DNA from: Micropterix aruncella
Lineage: Eukaryota; Arthropoda; Insecta; Lepidoptera; Micropterigidae
Reading direction: 5' to 3'
NCBI GenBank assembly: GCA_944548615.1
Contig: OX155952.1
Coordinates: forward strand, 27,158,418 to 27,222,417
Length of the DNA stretch: 64,000 bases
The position numbers and the translations under genes are program-made. The notes under the pieces are model-generated. The model was not told the origin of the DNA. It saw only the letters and a list, made by a program, of their open reading frames with translations, and searched no databases. Each line of letters begins with the position of its first letter. The stretch's first letter is position 1. Positions 21,544 through 34,029 of the stretch are shown piece after piece.

Positions 21544-22250
21544 GTAGTATAATACCTATATGAATAACTGTAATTTTATTAGCACACGTGTTATGATGTT
21601 AAGTATCTACATTAAAATTATTTTCCTTGGCTTTAAGGAAAGTCTCCATTAAACAAAACATAACCATCTGTTCGTAACACTAATTCTACCTAATCATGAT
21701 TTCTTAAATAGTTGCTTCGATAGACACCTGAAAAGTATTGCAAGATGCTTAATTTGTATTACATGATAAATCTTTAATTATAGGTATAATATATAAATAT
21801 TTTCCTTTTCTGAGATTGCCCTGTTATATGTGACTTTTTTCCTTTTCATTTTAATCTAAGACAGTCTTCTCAATTTATGTGACTCTTATGTGTTTAAAGT
21901 TTAAACCTTTAGTAAAAACCTGACTCTTTAGTAAAAACCAATTCCTAGTCCTTGTCGAGTATTAGGAGCAAAAAAATTATTTAAAATACCATTTTTGATT
22001 ACATGACTTTATTTTAATAAAGGGCTTCTTCATATGAAACATTTTCCCACAATTAGAGGAATTGCTTTAGCTCTCCATTGATATTGGCCGTTTTGAAAGC
22101 TTTAAAGTTCATACGCTCTTTTGTAAGAATGATTTTGCTTAGACTTTAAAAATTTCTGTTAATAATGTGATAAACTATAAATGTGATAAAACATAGTTTA
22201 CGTTTTAAAAGTTAAATTTTAATTACAATTAAGGTACAAAGAAAGACACC
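21544..22250 (+). repeat. Dispersed repeat F, copy 2
   Basis: Collinear with 13273-13955 (same tracts, with indels). It ends near AATTAAGGTACAAA in both copies. Confidence 0.75.
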
Positions 22251-23189
22251 TCCTTTACCCTATTAATACATACATGTAATATAAATTGCGCTACAGTATT
22301 GTTTTTTGTCCTTTTTTTAAATACATAAAAAAAAGCCGCGAAAGTGTACTACTTCTCGAAGGTTACCCCCTATAATAACTAGTGCCCCCCCCCCCCACTA
22401 GTGATTTACCTGCGATTAAGTGATGAATAGAACGTTCAGTGATGTTTAGGAAACTTTAGGGGTTTAAATTCCGAAGGAAAGTTGGATGATCTGAGGATGG
22501 TATGATGTATCTTTTAAATTTAGACCTTTTGTCCAATGCAACAAAAAGGCAAAATAGTCGCATCTACGTAGTTTTGTAGTTTATAGATCTGCAGATGTGT
22601 ACCTTGCACAATTTTGGCGGAATCAAATTTTGCTGATTCCGCCAAAATTGCTGATTCCGTCAAATTTTGCTGAATCAAAATTATCGGTGCTTCAATTTCA
22701 ATTTTAATTAATGAATAGGCTTGCCTGACGGAGAGTTAAGAAATCGACAGGATATTGGACCGTTTCTGTTCATCGACAGTAATATAACTCCTTAGATACA
22801 TAATGTTTTTACATTAGTTACATAATGTTTAATAATCATTTACTATTACATGCTGAGATGTGTCGCTATTATTCCTTGAAAGATATTCCCTAAAACGGCA
22901 AAAGGCCCCAAATCGTGTGAAATCGGAGATTTTCTGAAATCGGATATTTTAAAGTATATAATTTGAGAGCCGCTGAACACATATTTTTGAAATATGCTCT
23001 AATTTGTAAGTGTACCTACTTATATACTAATTGATTCCAAATATATTTTCTATACTCCTCTAAGCACAAAGCCTCTAAGTGAAATTTAGCAATAGCAGTT
23101 TTATTATAGTGCTCTTTCATATTAGGCTCTATGTTTTGTAGCTACATTTTTGTGCTAATAACCCGAAAACCAATAAATATAACTAAGAA
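22251..23189. other. Unassigned spacer with poly-C tract and hairpin
   Basis: A C13 run at 22385-22397 is flanked by inverted ACTAGTG/CACTAGT. A 16-bp hairpin (AATTTTGGCGGAATCA and complement) lies at 22610-22649 and is followed by a third partial copy of the arm. No gene. Confidence 0.5.
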
Positions 23190-23194
23190 ATATA

Positions 23195-23570
23195 GAAATA
23201 TGTGTGTATGTATATGTGTATGAATATGTATTTATGTGTATGTGTATGTAATATCATGGCCAGGCTCAAGGACCATATAATTCTAAAACCATAAAATAAC
23301 CAATATTCCTCTTCCCTTCCTTTTCGCTTCCCTTTCCTTTCATCGTATCCTTCCTTTCCCCTACTTCTTTATTTAATTATAATAATTGGTTTTCCTTTTA
23401 TTATCCTTTTTTTCTAGTTTTCTGTTTGTATCATTATATTTTTTATTGTTCTTTTGTATAGCCAACGCAATAATTGTATTATAAACTATAAGGTTAGCTG
23501 ATAGAGATTGCCGCAAGGTACGAAGCTCGTCTTTTTTATTTAAAATAAAAAGTTTAATATTATTATTATA
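23195..23570 (+). mobile_element. LINE 3' UTR and tail
   Basis: A TATG/TGTA microsatellite and pyrimidine-rich sequence end in GTTAGCTGATAGAGATTGCC, CGCAAGGTACGAAG and an AT-rich tail. I associate this arrangement with 3' ends of lepidopteran LINEs; the coding part is absent. Confidence 0.5.
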
Positions 23571-23985
23571 TCCATTTAGCCTACCGAAATACAGGCGAGG
23601 CCTAGTTAGGATGGCTTAGTGATTAGAATAAATTTACAGTTTAAAGAATTATTTAATAAATTTGAATTTAAAAAAACATAGCGATGTCTATATAGACATT
23701 CAAATGAAATGTATATCATCGCTTGATTGTAAGATATTTACATTTGAAATTTTGGAATTAGCACTTAATTCTTGTCTGGCATTTTAAATGATGTATCGGA
23801 AAGTATTTATTTATTTATCTATTTATTTTAAACGTAACATGCGGAATTCATAAAATGGTCATACCAAGAAATGGTGCTAAGTAAACGACGACCCACATTC
23901 ACATGACCATGCTCAGTGCATGCCCAACTAGGCCGAATATAGCCTGTATCTGGGCATACGATTTATTTTCAGACTTGGGTGGAAA
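23571..23985. other. Unassigned spacer
   Basis: AT-rich, with no recognised element or exon. Confidence 0.35.
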
Positions 23986-23994
23986 AGCATAACT

Positions 23995-24420
23995 GACGTA
24001 GGTACTCATACACATACATATACACATATATATATATATATATACATATACTTAAATACACACATATATAAATATATTCATAGATGCACATACACACTTA
24101 CATATATATACACATATACACACATGTTTATTATCTTATATCGCATTTATGCAGGTATATTATTTTTAAGAGATGATTTGCAGAAGATCTTTCTCTGTCC
24201 TTAAACGACCTATATCGTCAAGAAGCCATTTTTTATTTTTTTATTAAATGAAAAGGTACTTTAATTTTTTTTTATGTCGTCATCAAGACGGTTAACTATT
24301 TTGGGTACTATAAAATTTAATTGTCTTTGGGCAAATGATGAATTAACTCGGGGAACGGCATAATTCAAGCCTGCAGATGCTCTTGTAGTTCTGTGTTGCT
24401 GGCTTCTAGTTTACAACCGA
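23995..24420 (-). mobile_element. LINE C-terminal relic with CA/TA microsatellite 3' UTR (antisense)
   Basis: The minus strand from about 24420 reads RTTRASAGLNYAVPRVNSSF, then AQRQLNFIVPKIVNRL. This resembles the C-terminal region of LINE ORF2 (VPRxRTxFxxRxFxxxxPxLxN). Stops follow, then a 3' UTR with ATAC/CATA microsatellites at 23995-24130. Confidence 0.55.
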
Positions 24421-25000
24421 TTTTGATCTCGCATAGCCTATAACCGATGGAAATGTGAAAACTACATATTGGGAAATCCCAATCGGATTCAGTCGAGGGG
24501 TTCCCGAATTATTAACAGACAGACAGATAGTCAGAGTAGATATTATTGAATAGTATTTTTGTGTAGATTACTAAACATGTCGACCAGGGCGATGTTACTG
24601 TGGAAATCGTCAATATTATCAACGTCTTGATATCAGTTAACAAACATCACGTGTAATGGATCTTATTTCACATTCCAAAACATACATTTGGTATACATTC
24701 CATCGTACATTATGCTAACTAGCATATTATGCAAAGTGTAATGAAAACGTTATGCAAAAAATCGATGGTATGTATTACATATTTGGACATCATATATATT
24801 TATAACGAGTGTATATATTGCTCTTGTCTTAAATTAGTTAAAGATTACATATAATGAAGGGGAAGATCCAATGGATCCATAATGAATATTAAATCAACTT
24901 AAATGGGAAAAGATACCTGCACGAAGGGCGATGAGCTATTTATGAAACAGGTTGCATTTTTATAAACAATGCTTCTTACACACAAAATGGGGATAAGGGC
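24421..25000. other. Unassigned spacer
   Basis: It contains ACAGACAGACAGATAG at about 24520, a fragment of a dispersed repeat. No gene was seen. Confidence 0.35.
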
Positions 25001-25004
25001 CGGA

Positions 25005-26335
25005 GTGTACGTGACAGGACGTCAAAAATATACTATATCTACGAACATCATACTTTTAGTGTAACTTTAATTTTATTGGTCTAAACTTGAAATATCAACA
25101 ATCCTACCCGTAACATCGACATATATAAGAGGTAAATTGCTCACTGATTGGCTGACTGACTGACTGACTAGCACATTGAAGTTTGCAATTCGGGAGAATA
25201 ACAGCTCTACCAAAATAAATAAATATGTTTTCGAAAGATTTGCAAACCACAACCCATAAAGGGGTGAAACGGGTTTTTTTAATCATCAGTAGAAAGCGGA
25301 AATTCGGATAAACTTTTGAGGGAATGGCTAAATTCAATCCCCTAATAGGTAGAACGGAGGGCTAAAGTTTTAAATAATTAAACTTTTGAACGCATTTCTG
25401 ATACAACCTTGAAATATACTCTCGTAAGAAGTTGGAAAACATGCAATCGAGGGTTTTGCAAAGTTCTACCCCGAGAGGGTAAAAACGATTTTTTATTCCG
25501 TCGGACGCGTATCACGGATTTTTTCATTTGGAACGATGGTAACTCTATGAAAATAAAAAAAACACGTGTTAGAGTGTTTTAAACTGCTCCGTGGGTTGAT
25601 TATTTTTATACGGCAAATGAATTCGGAACATTATTTAAAATGCTATATCAAGAAAATTAATATATGCATACGGCATTTGATCTAACAAATGTAACGAGGG
25701 TTGACGTTTAGGATAATTGAACGTTTAAACGCGTTAAAATGTAAACCTTAATTCAGACTTTTTTCTTATAAGAAAGTTAAGAACTGCGTGTGGGATAGTT
25801 ATCTGAGTTCTACCCCTAAAAGGTTGAAAAACGAGGTCATCGTTTTATTTCGCAGCCTTTTATCTCCGAAATGGTTTGAAATTAAATGGTTAATTTAGTA
25901 CAATAATAGCCTTATGAAAATACTTCATGATATGAATACGACGGTTTTAAAAAAATCTACCCCTTCTGGAAAGAAACGCTGATTATTTTATTTATCGTAA
26001 GTATTAATCGGAAATTCAGAAGAAATACAAAATTAGGCAATATAAAAAGATGCATATTTTATGGATTCAAACCCCTAATGACTGAAACGGAAGTTTCGAG
26101 TAATTTAACTTTTGAAAGCGTTATATCCAACTTAAAAACCAGGTTACAATTCCTCTGGTCTGTGAATGCATCGGTGCGCGCATACATTTGCCAGACTAGC
26201 CAGGAAATGCTATGATATTAAAAAAGCTAACCTCTTTTTTCGGAACACCGGGATAGAGAGGTTTTGGATAATTTAACTTTTGATTGTGTTATATAATAAA
26301 CCTAAAATCCAGGTGATATTTTTCTTCTTAGGATT
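25005..26335. repeat. Diverged repeat with internally recurring modules
   Basis: Modules of the type CTACCCC-AAAGG-TGAAA-CG recur at about 25250, 25340, 25465, 25810, 25960 and 26070, spaced irregularly with AATTTAACTTTTGAA-like links. A (GACT)n run lies at 25150-25170. It is probably an old element with internal repetition. Confidence 0.5.
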
Positions 26336-26404
26336 TTTTTTACGTAAATTTTGTTTTAAAAAATTAAAAATATATTGTCAATTAAAAATAATATGTCAAT
26401 ATTT

Positions 26405-26464
26405 ATTCGTCAATTTTAATAAATTGACGAATAAATATTCGTCAATTTATTAAAATTGACGAAT
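26405..26464. repeat. Perfect 28-bp inverted repeat
   Basis: The arms at 26405-26432 and 26437-26464 are perfectly complementary. Each arm is itself built from ATTCGTCAATTT and its inverse. Confidence 0.85.
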
Positions 26465-26469
26465 ACTTA

Positions 26470-27669
26470 TTCGTCGAAATTCTGACAAATAACTTTTCTA
26501 AAAATATATAGGTACAGCACGTGTTGACGGACTATTGCGAGAGATTGTAAATGATGATTTATTATGAATAAAGGGATCAAAATATATTAAGACAAAGCCC
26601 CGCTTAATTCCGCCCTGTTCATATTGAGATGTTACTTCTCCACATTAATACTCCACTATTTACCAGGGATTATTTTTTTTTATAAAACATCACAAAATTA
26701 ACAGAACTGATTTTTTTAAGTCACTCTAGAGAATATTTTTGTTATATCTTTTAGCTTTTCATACGTACGCAAATCATGAATTAAAATCTTTCACATTACT
26801 CCGTCAACTTAACACTTTGTATAACTCCTTTGTATAACACTTTGTATAACGGTTTGGCGTGTTGGTTGTAATTTTACTGTATCGACGTATTAATTCGCGT
26901 GTTTTTTTAACAATATTCCACCTAGGTAACGTCGGGTAATATTCAGCTAATAATAAATGTTTCGCAGGTGCAAATGATATTTTTGTTAATAACCGGCGAG
27001 GCATTTTGTTGATAAGCAAGTGCATATAATAAATAGATTAGAGGTTTTCTCTAAAGGAAACAACTGTAGGTACTCTTAGCATACCCTTTTCTTAGGCTTT
27101 CGTATAAAACAGAATATGCAATGGTGTTTCTCTCGTTTAAAATATATGCATAGATTTACGGGGCTCGCTCTAAAGTCTAAATATTCAGATATTAGCTTCA
27201 ATACTAAAATATCAACCAACATTGCTAGACTTAACCGCTTGGATGCCAACACCACCGATCGGTGGATTTTCTGTTGTGAATATTCGTGTTTATGCAATTC
27301 TGCAATTATATGCGGTAAAAGTCGCCCTCATTGAATAAGCCACCACATTATATGGATAGTAGTGTACGTGCACACCCTACAAACAAATGTTCGAGGGTTG
27401 ACAACATGACGTAATGAGTTTCATTCCCATTGTTGGCCAATGCTAGTTGAGCAGCAAATTTTTGGAAGGACAGTGAAAGAGAGTACACTTCGCATTTGCG
27501 ATTCAACTTGCCGATAGCGAAAAAACAAACAAAAGCTGGATGTGCACAGCCCCAGTTCGCCACTGGCGTGCCATCCTTTTGAAATACCCGCGAGACAGGC
27601 ACGAGAAGCAGCGGGACGAGGACTGGTTTCAGCGTCGGCCGTCTCTCGGTTCTCAGCTCTCGGATAGAT
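26470..27669. other. Unassigned spacer before the orphan promoter
   Basis: No repeat family was recognised. The segment 27340-27669 is more GC-balanced and appears unique, fitting a proximal promoter region. Confidence 0.4.
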
Positions 27670-27815
27670 TATAAAACGCGCCACATTTGCCCGGGTAATT
27701 GACATTCGCGTTTGATCGGCTCTCAGCACTCCGCTAGCTATAGCCTGCTACTATGTCAAGCCCTGCTATACGGAGCGACACGTCGTAACACGCAATTTAA
27801 GTGGAACCACTTACT
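27669..27815 (+). promoter_or_regulatory. Orphan core promoter and possible non-coding first exon
   Basis: TTATAAAA at 27669-27676 is followed 33 bases on by ACATTCGC (27702). The gene at 42986 has the same arrangement (TATAAAAC, then GCATTCGC 32 bases on). A donor-like ACT|GTAAGG at 27816 could end a first exon. The ATG at 27752 opens only an 11-codon frame. A Harbinger-like element begins 69 bases later. No downstream exon could be tied to it. Confidence 0.4.
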
Positions 27816-27884
27816 GTAAGGATCCTCTATTTATCCACATCGACACGTCGTCTGCGATAGTCGAGGACAAGAGCAAGTACCTTA

Positions 27885-29776
27885 GGGCCGGGCCACACGA
27901 TGCGGCGCGGCGCCGCACCGCAAATATTTCGCCGTATGGGGGTACACACGGCGTACGGCGTACGGTGCGGCGCCGCAACGTTACTACGACGGCTCAGTGG
28001 GCAAAGTGTGTAATAGTATGATGTTACCTAGTACAGACAGATCGGTAATGGATCGGAAGAGACATTTTTTTTTGCTATTATTACTACGCCACCGCCAAAA
28101 TTGACGTAAAAACAGATGACGATACTAGATCAGCATTAAATAAATAAATAAATAAATAAATTAATTAAGGAATAGCGATGGAGAGGTTTTTTTCTCAAAG
28201 AATACAGCTTTTGTTTTTAAATTATTATTCCTTAAGTCCACATGAGTCCACTTATCCTATAAAATATCTCTTCCTTGAACTAATTAAATTAGGTAGTTAA
28301 TGTCAATATTTTTTTCGGGATACTCATTTTATACACTTCGATTAAAAATTAACAAATATACGTGAAAACAAATGAAACAGGCAAGCGTGTAGAGCGGCGT
28401 CGAAGCGGTGCCGCTCCGACGCACATCCCCCCACCCCCGTCCCTCTCGCGCCTCGTCTTGCCTAGTCGGTGTGCGTGCGGTGTGGCGCCGGAACGCACCG
28501 CATAGTATGATATCCCACACGGTGCACTCCGGCGTCGCACCTCACCCATAGGCAAAATCGTTACGGTGCGGCTGCGGCCCGGCGCCTGAGCGGTGTCGCT
28601 GCGACGTCCTACATACAAATATCAATGGTAGGCCGGTCCACATGATGCGGTGCGGCGCCGCATCGCAACTAGTTCGCCTGTGGGTTCGGATCGACGCCAG
28701 AGCGCATCGTGTGGCATACAATGGATACTTGTATGCAGGACGCCGCAGCGGCACCCGCTCAGGCGCCGCAGCCGCACCGCACGCATACTGGACTTCAACT
28801 AGGCGAGACCAGGCGCGAGGGGATGGGGGGCAGGTGGGGGAGAGGATGTGCGCCGAAGCGGCGATTTGTTAATTTATAATCGAAGTGTATAAAACGAGCA
28901 CCAACGAAGAAGATATTGACCTTGAGTATCACCTTATTTTACTAGTTCAAGGAAGAGAAATTTTATGGGATAAGTCTCATGTGGACTTTGAGTCTCATGT
29001 GTGGAGCAAGGATTGCCGAATATGTGACGAGGAACCTGAAGACAGCATACACATTGTTGGTCGCTGTCCAGGGCTCGCCGCCAAAAGACACAGTTTACTG
29101 GGACGAGCCTTTCTCAAACCCAGCGATCTGCCCAACCTGAAGGTCAGTGACCTACTTGGACTGGTAAGAAGTACCGGGCTACTAGCTGACCACTGACCTA
29201 ACCACATAGTGGGTAGTTACAAAAGACCTTACAGATCTAGTTGACATCAAGGGCTGGAAACAAGCCCCCCACTCTATGTACTACTACTACTACCACTACT
29301 CATGTGGACTTTGAGAATAATAATTTAAAAACAAAGCTGTATTCTTTAAGAAAAAAATCTAGAAGAATGGACTTATACAGTGTCGTCATCTATTTTTATG
29401 TGGATTTTGGCGGTGGCGTAGTAATAGGATCAGCAACACACGTCTATTCCGATCCATTTCCTATCCCAGATTACTAGGTCCATCATACTACAATACGTTG
29501 CGGTACCGCGCCGTGCACAGTACGTGCAATGTCTACGCCCATACTGCAAAATATTTGCAGTGCGGCGCCGCACCGCATCATGTGGATCGGCTCGTCGGAC
29601 TTACAGCAGGACCACACGATGCGGTGCGGCTGCAGCGCGGCGCCTGAGTGGTTGGCGCTTCGGCGTCCTACATACGAATATCGAGAGTATGCCACACGGA
29701 GCGTTCCGGCGTCGCGCCGAACCCATAGGCGAAATCGTTGCGGTGCGGCGCCGCACCGCATCGTATGGTCCGGCCC
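27885..29776. mobile_element. Harbinger-like foldback element, giant inverted repeat
   Basis: The ends are GGGCCGGGCCACACGATGC and its near-complement, flanked by TTA on both sides (27882-27884 and 29777-29779), which fits PIF/Harbinger. The left arm (27885 to about 28620) is mirrored by the right arm. Examples are ATTACTACGCCACCGCCA against its complement, TACACTTCGATT against AATCGAAGTGTA, and AATGGATCGGAAGAGAC against its complement. The arms contain repeated 160-170 bp GC-rich units with GGTGCGGCGCCGCACC cores. No transposase was seen. A LINE is inserted in the right arm. Confidence 0.75.
28993..29298 (+). mobile_element. 5'-truncated LINE insertion with 17-bp target duplication
   Basis: CTCATGTGGACTTTGAG occurs at 28976-28992 and 29299-29315. 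The insert codes for DCRICDEEPEDSIHIVGRCP and then GLAAKRHSLLGRAF through LLADH and TGA at 29194-29196. This is the CxxC...HxxxxC zinc-knuckle end of ORF2 in RNase H-bearing LINEs. A short 3' UTR and (TAC)n tail follow. The left arm of the host palindrome lacks it, so the empty site is visible. The frame starting at 28885 mixes element arm and LINE and is not a gene. Confidence 0.88.
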
Positions 29777-29779
29777 TTA

Positions 29780-30425
29780 GTCGGACGTTTCAAAGCCCGT
29801 GGCTTGTCTCAGCGGCAGAAGAATACTGAAGTGTGGCGCAACTATCACATGCGCTACCCGTAAAATTTTCTGTGGTCTGAGGAAGGGATTATTTAGTCGA
29901 GAAAATATGAATTTTAAAAAAAAAAGGTAAAATGTAGCGCCACAGATTTTATTATTTTATTTTTATTTTTAATTTTAATACTATTTATTAATACTGTGTT
30001 TTGCGTGCTCGTTGTTACATATAATATTAAAGCCACATAACTTGCTACCTCCATACTGTTGGTTCTGAGGGTGGCAAGTACGTAAGCTGCGGTGTGTAGA
30101 ATAAACTCATGCAAATCAAAATTTTAAAAATTCTGAAATACTTTTGGGTTTATATATGTGACGGTGGGTGCAGTGTGTTAAAAAGTCTGATAAGTTTATA
30201 CTGCTAGCCGCCCCCAAAAAACAAGAAGGCCGAGTGACTCACTGTCTCTGTGGCAAGCAACATAAACGTCTGATTTATCGTGAAAGGCTGAAGCACCCAG
30301 TTAGCCCCTAATTCCGATTTTTGTTTTTTTTTTCAGATGTGTTTTCCGTAAAAATCCACCACCATTTTCCTTGCAAAGCATGGCCGTTTATTAATTGATT
30401 TAATATTGTTTTTAATATTCGGATC
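29780..30425. other. Unassigned AT-rich spacer
   Basis: No exon or recognised repeat. Confidence 0.4.
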
Positions 30426-30429
30426 ATTC

Positions 30430-31296
<867 letters not shown>

Positions 31297-31300
31297 CTAC

Positions 31301-32285
31301 AAGTATTTATTTCTGGAGCGGTGCTCACCATAATTTCAACATTTTAAGAAGGGTTATTTTTTTCTAAAGGCGGTCGTAAATGTGTACATACTACAATACT
31401 ACAATATCCGTTATCCCAGAGATAAATCAAGTTGAAAAATATTTAAAAATGAAGTAGATTACGATGTTCCTAGAAACCAGTGTTGTTAATTAGCATGAGC
31501 CTGGACTGGTCCTATGTCTTTCGTTTCTATCCAAAAAAATGTGGATATTTGAAGATCCACTCCGTTTTTGTAAGTAATCACTCTTCGGCTTTCGGTCTCA
31601 CTCCTCCGGCGTTGTGCCTCAGCACAACAGCCCTCCGCCTCCTTGTTGCAAATAAAACTCACATAATTTGCGCATCGAATAAGGTCTCTTTGCCCCACCA
31701 GGGTTTACTTTTTTTAGGGGAACTTGTTTACTTTGTCTGTGTTGTCAGCGTTGCCGCCGTTGCCTGCATTGTCTACCCTGGACACCGGCGGTTGCAACAC
31801 CGCCGAAACATCGGATGCTACAAACTTCACGCGGTAAATTCGTTTTAATCCTATTTTTTAAAACAGTTTAAACCCCGATACAACCATTTGGTGATAGAGT
31901 TCTATTTATTCTCTGTAGCAGTGCTCACCGTACTTTTAATATTTTAAGAAGGGTTAAATGTATGTCTGAAGTTAGGCGTAAACGTGTACATACTACAACA
32001 GTTCAATATCTGTTATAATTAAGATAAATTGATATACTATCCGTTATCCTTAAGATAAATGAAGTGGGGACATATTTAAAAAAAGTTGATAACGGTTTTC
32101 TAGAAACCAGTATTAAAAATTCGTATGATCATGGCCTGGTATTATGTCTTTCGTTTCTACACAAAAAATGTGGGTATTAGAAGATCCACGCCGAGCTATA
32201 AGTCAGCAAGCTATGGCTCGGTGTCTCACTGCACCATCGCGGTGCTCCAGCAGAACACTGCAACTCCTCATTGCAAATAAAAAAC
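31301..32285 (+). repeat. Direct duplication of a roughly 360-bp module
   Basis: 31301-31661 and 31897-32283 share GTGCTCACC, ATTTTAAGAAGGGTTA, GTGTACATACTACAA, CTAGAAACCAGT, TATGTCTTTCGTTTCTA, AGAAGATCCAC/TGAAGATCCAC and CATTGCAAATAAAA/TTGTTGCAAATAAAA. A repeat E copy (31765-31850, inverted) lies between them. Confidence 0.75.
31765..31850 (-). repeat. Repeat E, inverted copy
   Basis: GTCTACCCTGGACACC, GTTGCAACACCGCCGAAAC and ATGCTACAAACTTCACGCGG are the complement of the order seen at 48175 and 50030. Confidence 0.65.
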
Positions 32286-32830
32286 GAGAATGAATGAGAT
32301 ACCCTTTCCCCACATACATGCAAAAGCGTGTGGTGCAAGGGTACACGCTAGGAATTTCGTTTCTATGCGCTTTTAAATTTGAACTATACCGTTGCAACAA
32401 CAACAACTGTTAAAACCCTATGCAACATCAAAACGTGAAGTTTTTTGAAGATTGTCCAACATTTGGTTAGAAAACCAGGAAACAATTTCGATCCGCAGTC
32501 TCTAACTTGCTACGCGGCTTGTGTCTATAATAGCAGCTATTGTCTGAATAGCTGGTACTGGGTACTGAGTACTGTGTGTACCTGGATAGGTACTTGATAC
32601 TTGGTACTTGCCACTCGCCAGGGCGCCGTGTCTTCATTTCTGCCCCTTGCCGCTGAGCGCCGCGCCAGACGGAGTTACTTTTTATGCAATTTGCAGTAAT
32701 AGCGAACCGCCGGTGTTTATTTTAGAGCCGCTTGCGCCCTGTTCGCAGGTAATAACAATTTGGACCTCTACTCCTTCCTTTTCTTCCTAAAGTGCCTTAT
32801 CCGCTAACTACCGTTGGGCACCTTGTGTTC
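32286..32830. other. Unassigned spacer, possible isolated exon
   Basis: A GC-balanced patch at 32600-32757 is followed by a good donor (TTCGCAG|GTAATA). TTTGCAG at 32689-32695 could be its acceptor. The frame between them is open (EPPVFILEPLAPCSQ), but there is no second exon or homology that I recognise. Confidence 0.25.
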
Positions 32831-32832
32831 AA

Positions 32833-33200
32833 TTTTCACACGACTGCCCAACAAAAAAGTGTAATTAACATGTTCAGGGTTCAGCTATGTATGTTTTCGT
32901 TTCTTTATTCTACCATAACTTCTAAAAGCTTGAGCGATTTAGAAGTGTGTGGTATTGTTGGAATCGCTATGTCATTTCAAGTGTCCTTTTATCAAGTAAG
33001 TAGTTTTCTATATGTCCAAATTACCAAATGTCAATAAATTAATATAAATATAAAGTGTTTTGTGTCAAATGAAAGGTCTGATTAAATAGATGCCGAAAAT
33101 ATGCCTGTATATATATGGACAAAAATACATAAACTACAATTGTTTCATAAAAATAATTATAAATACAATAGTTATCTTTCTGTAACGGCAGTCGTGTTTT
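32833..33200 (+). repeat. Dispersed repeat D, copy 1
   Basis: CACGACTGCCCAACAAAAAA, TTCAGGGTTCA, TTAGAAGTGTGTGGTA, TGTCAAATGAAAGGTCTGAT and TTTCTGTAACGGCAGTC recur in inverse order at 38340-38852. Confidence 0.75.
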
Positions 33201-33319
33201 TTATCCTTTTTAATATATTTACTTGTTACTTTATTGGATCTCCTCTGAATACATATCTTCCCCGAGCTCGCAGTAGAGTAAAAAATGAGTAAAGAGCTTA
33301 AATAATTAGTTTAAAAAGT

Positions 33320-33690
33320 ACAGGTCCATGTGGATTTTACTGCCTCACTAGGCCTAGCTAGGCCTGTGTCGAGACAGTAGTCTAGTGGAGTTTGATGATC
33401 CATGAGCAGATAATGTATTAATAATTTTAGATTATTTATTATTTCTATCGATGCTTTGTTACCCTTCTACAATAAAATGGTATATATTTTTTTGTTTATG
33501 TATTTTGTTTAGGTATGTTGGTTTAAGTAATTTAGTATTTGACCTATGGTAACGATTTAAAGAAATATTGGTATAGTAATGAGACCTCGAAACATGTTTC
33601 AAAAGTCCCTCCCCCCCCCCCCTTACCTGAGGACCCGTAAAACAGATATCGCGTACTTTACAACATAAATTAAAAAAAAAATGTTGTGTC
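33320..33690 (+). repeat. Two short dispersed modules, first copies
   Basis: 33323-33395 (CTGCCTCACTAGGCCTA, GCCTGTGTCGAGACAG) recurs at 34668-34732. 33525-33690 (GACCTATGGTAACGATT, GTATAGTAATGAGACC, ACAGATATCGCGTACTTT) recurs at 35465-35600. Copy spacing differs, so the pair is not one simple duplication. Confidence 0.65.
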
Positions 33691-34020
33691 ACCCCTATAC
33701 TCCCCCCAGCGCGCAAAACCCTTGACTCCACTCCCCTATTCCTCCGTCCCTTGCCACCCCCCTCTAACCCTCCCCTTTAACCCCCCTTCAACCACTCCTT
33801 TTCTAACCCTCCCCCAATCTCCCCATCCAACTCCCCTCCACCCAATACCCGACCCCCCACTCCCTCAACCCCCCCCCCCCCAAACAACCCCCCTAAATCT
33901 TTCCCCCGCCAAACAAACCCCTCTTCCCCCAAAATTCAACTCCAGCACATCTAAACCCCTAACACCACCCAAACCTCCCTCCCCCAAACACCACCTCGCC
34001 AAAACCACTTTTGCATCCTA
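33601..34020. repeat. C-rich, nearly G-free low-complexity block
   Basis: From about 33690 to 34020 the plus strand is dominated by C with A and T and has very few G, preceded by a C14 run at 33609-33622. The Pro-rich frame across it is a product of this bias. It may form G-quadruplexes on the minus strand. An assembly or polishing artefact is possible. Confidence 0.8.
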
Positions 34021-34029
34021 AGCACTTGG

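Noticed and set aside
25150..25170. Regulatory significance of the GACT run
   Set aside because: It is a short microsatellite inside a diverged repeat, with nothing linking it to a promoter.
28349..28872. Several Arg-rich frames on both strands
   Set aside because: Products of the GC-rich palindromic transposon arms. They change between copies and have no domain.
28885..29196. A complete 103-codon gene
   Set aside because: Its first part is transposon arm and its second part is the inserted LINE; the junction is at the target duplication.
32696..32757. Possible small exon between TTTGCAG and GTAATA
   Set aside because: The splice-like signals are fair, but no partner exon, homology or reading-frame continuity was found.
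33686..34021. Pro-rich 111-codon frame
   Set aside because: Caused by the C-rich, G-poor block. There is no signal peptide, splice site or family match.
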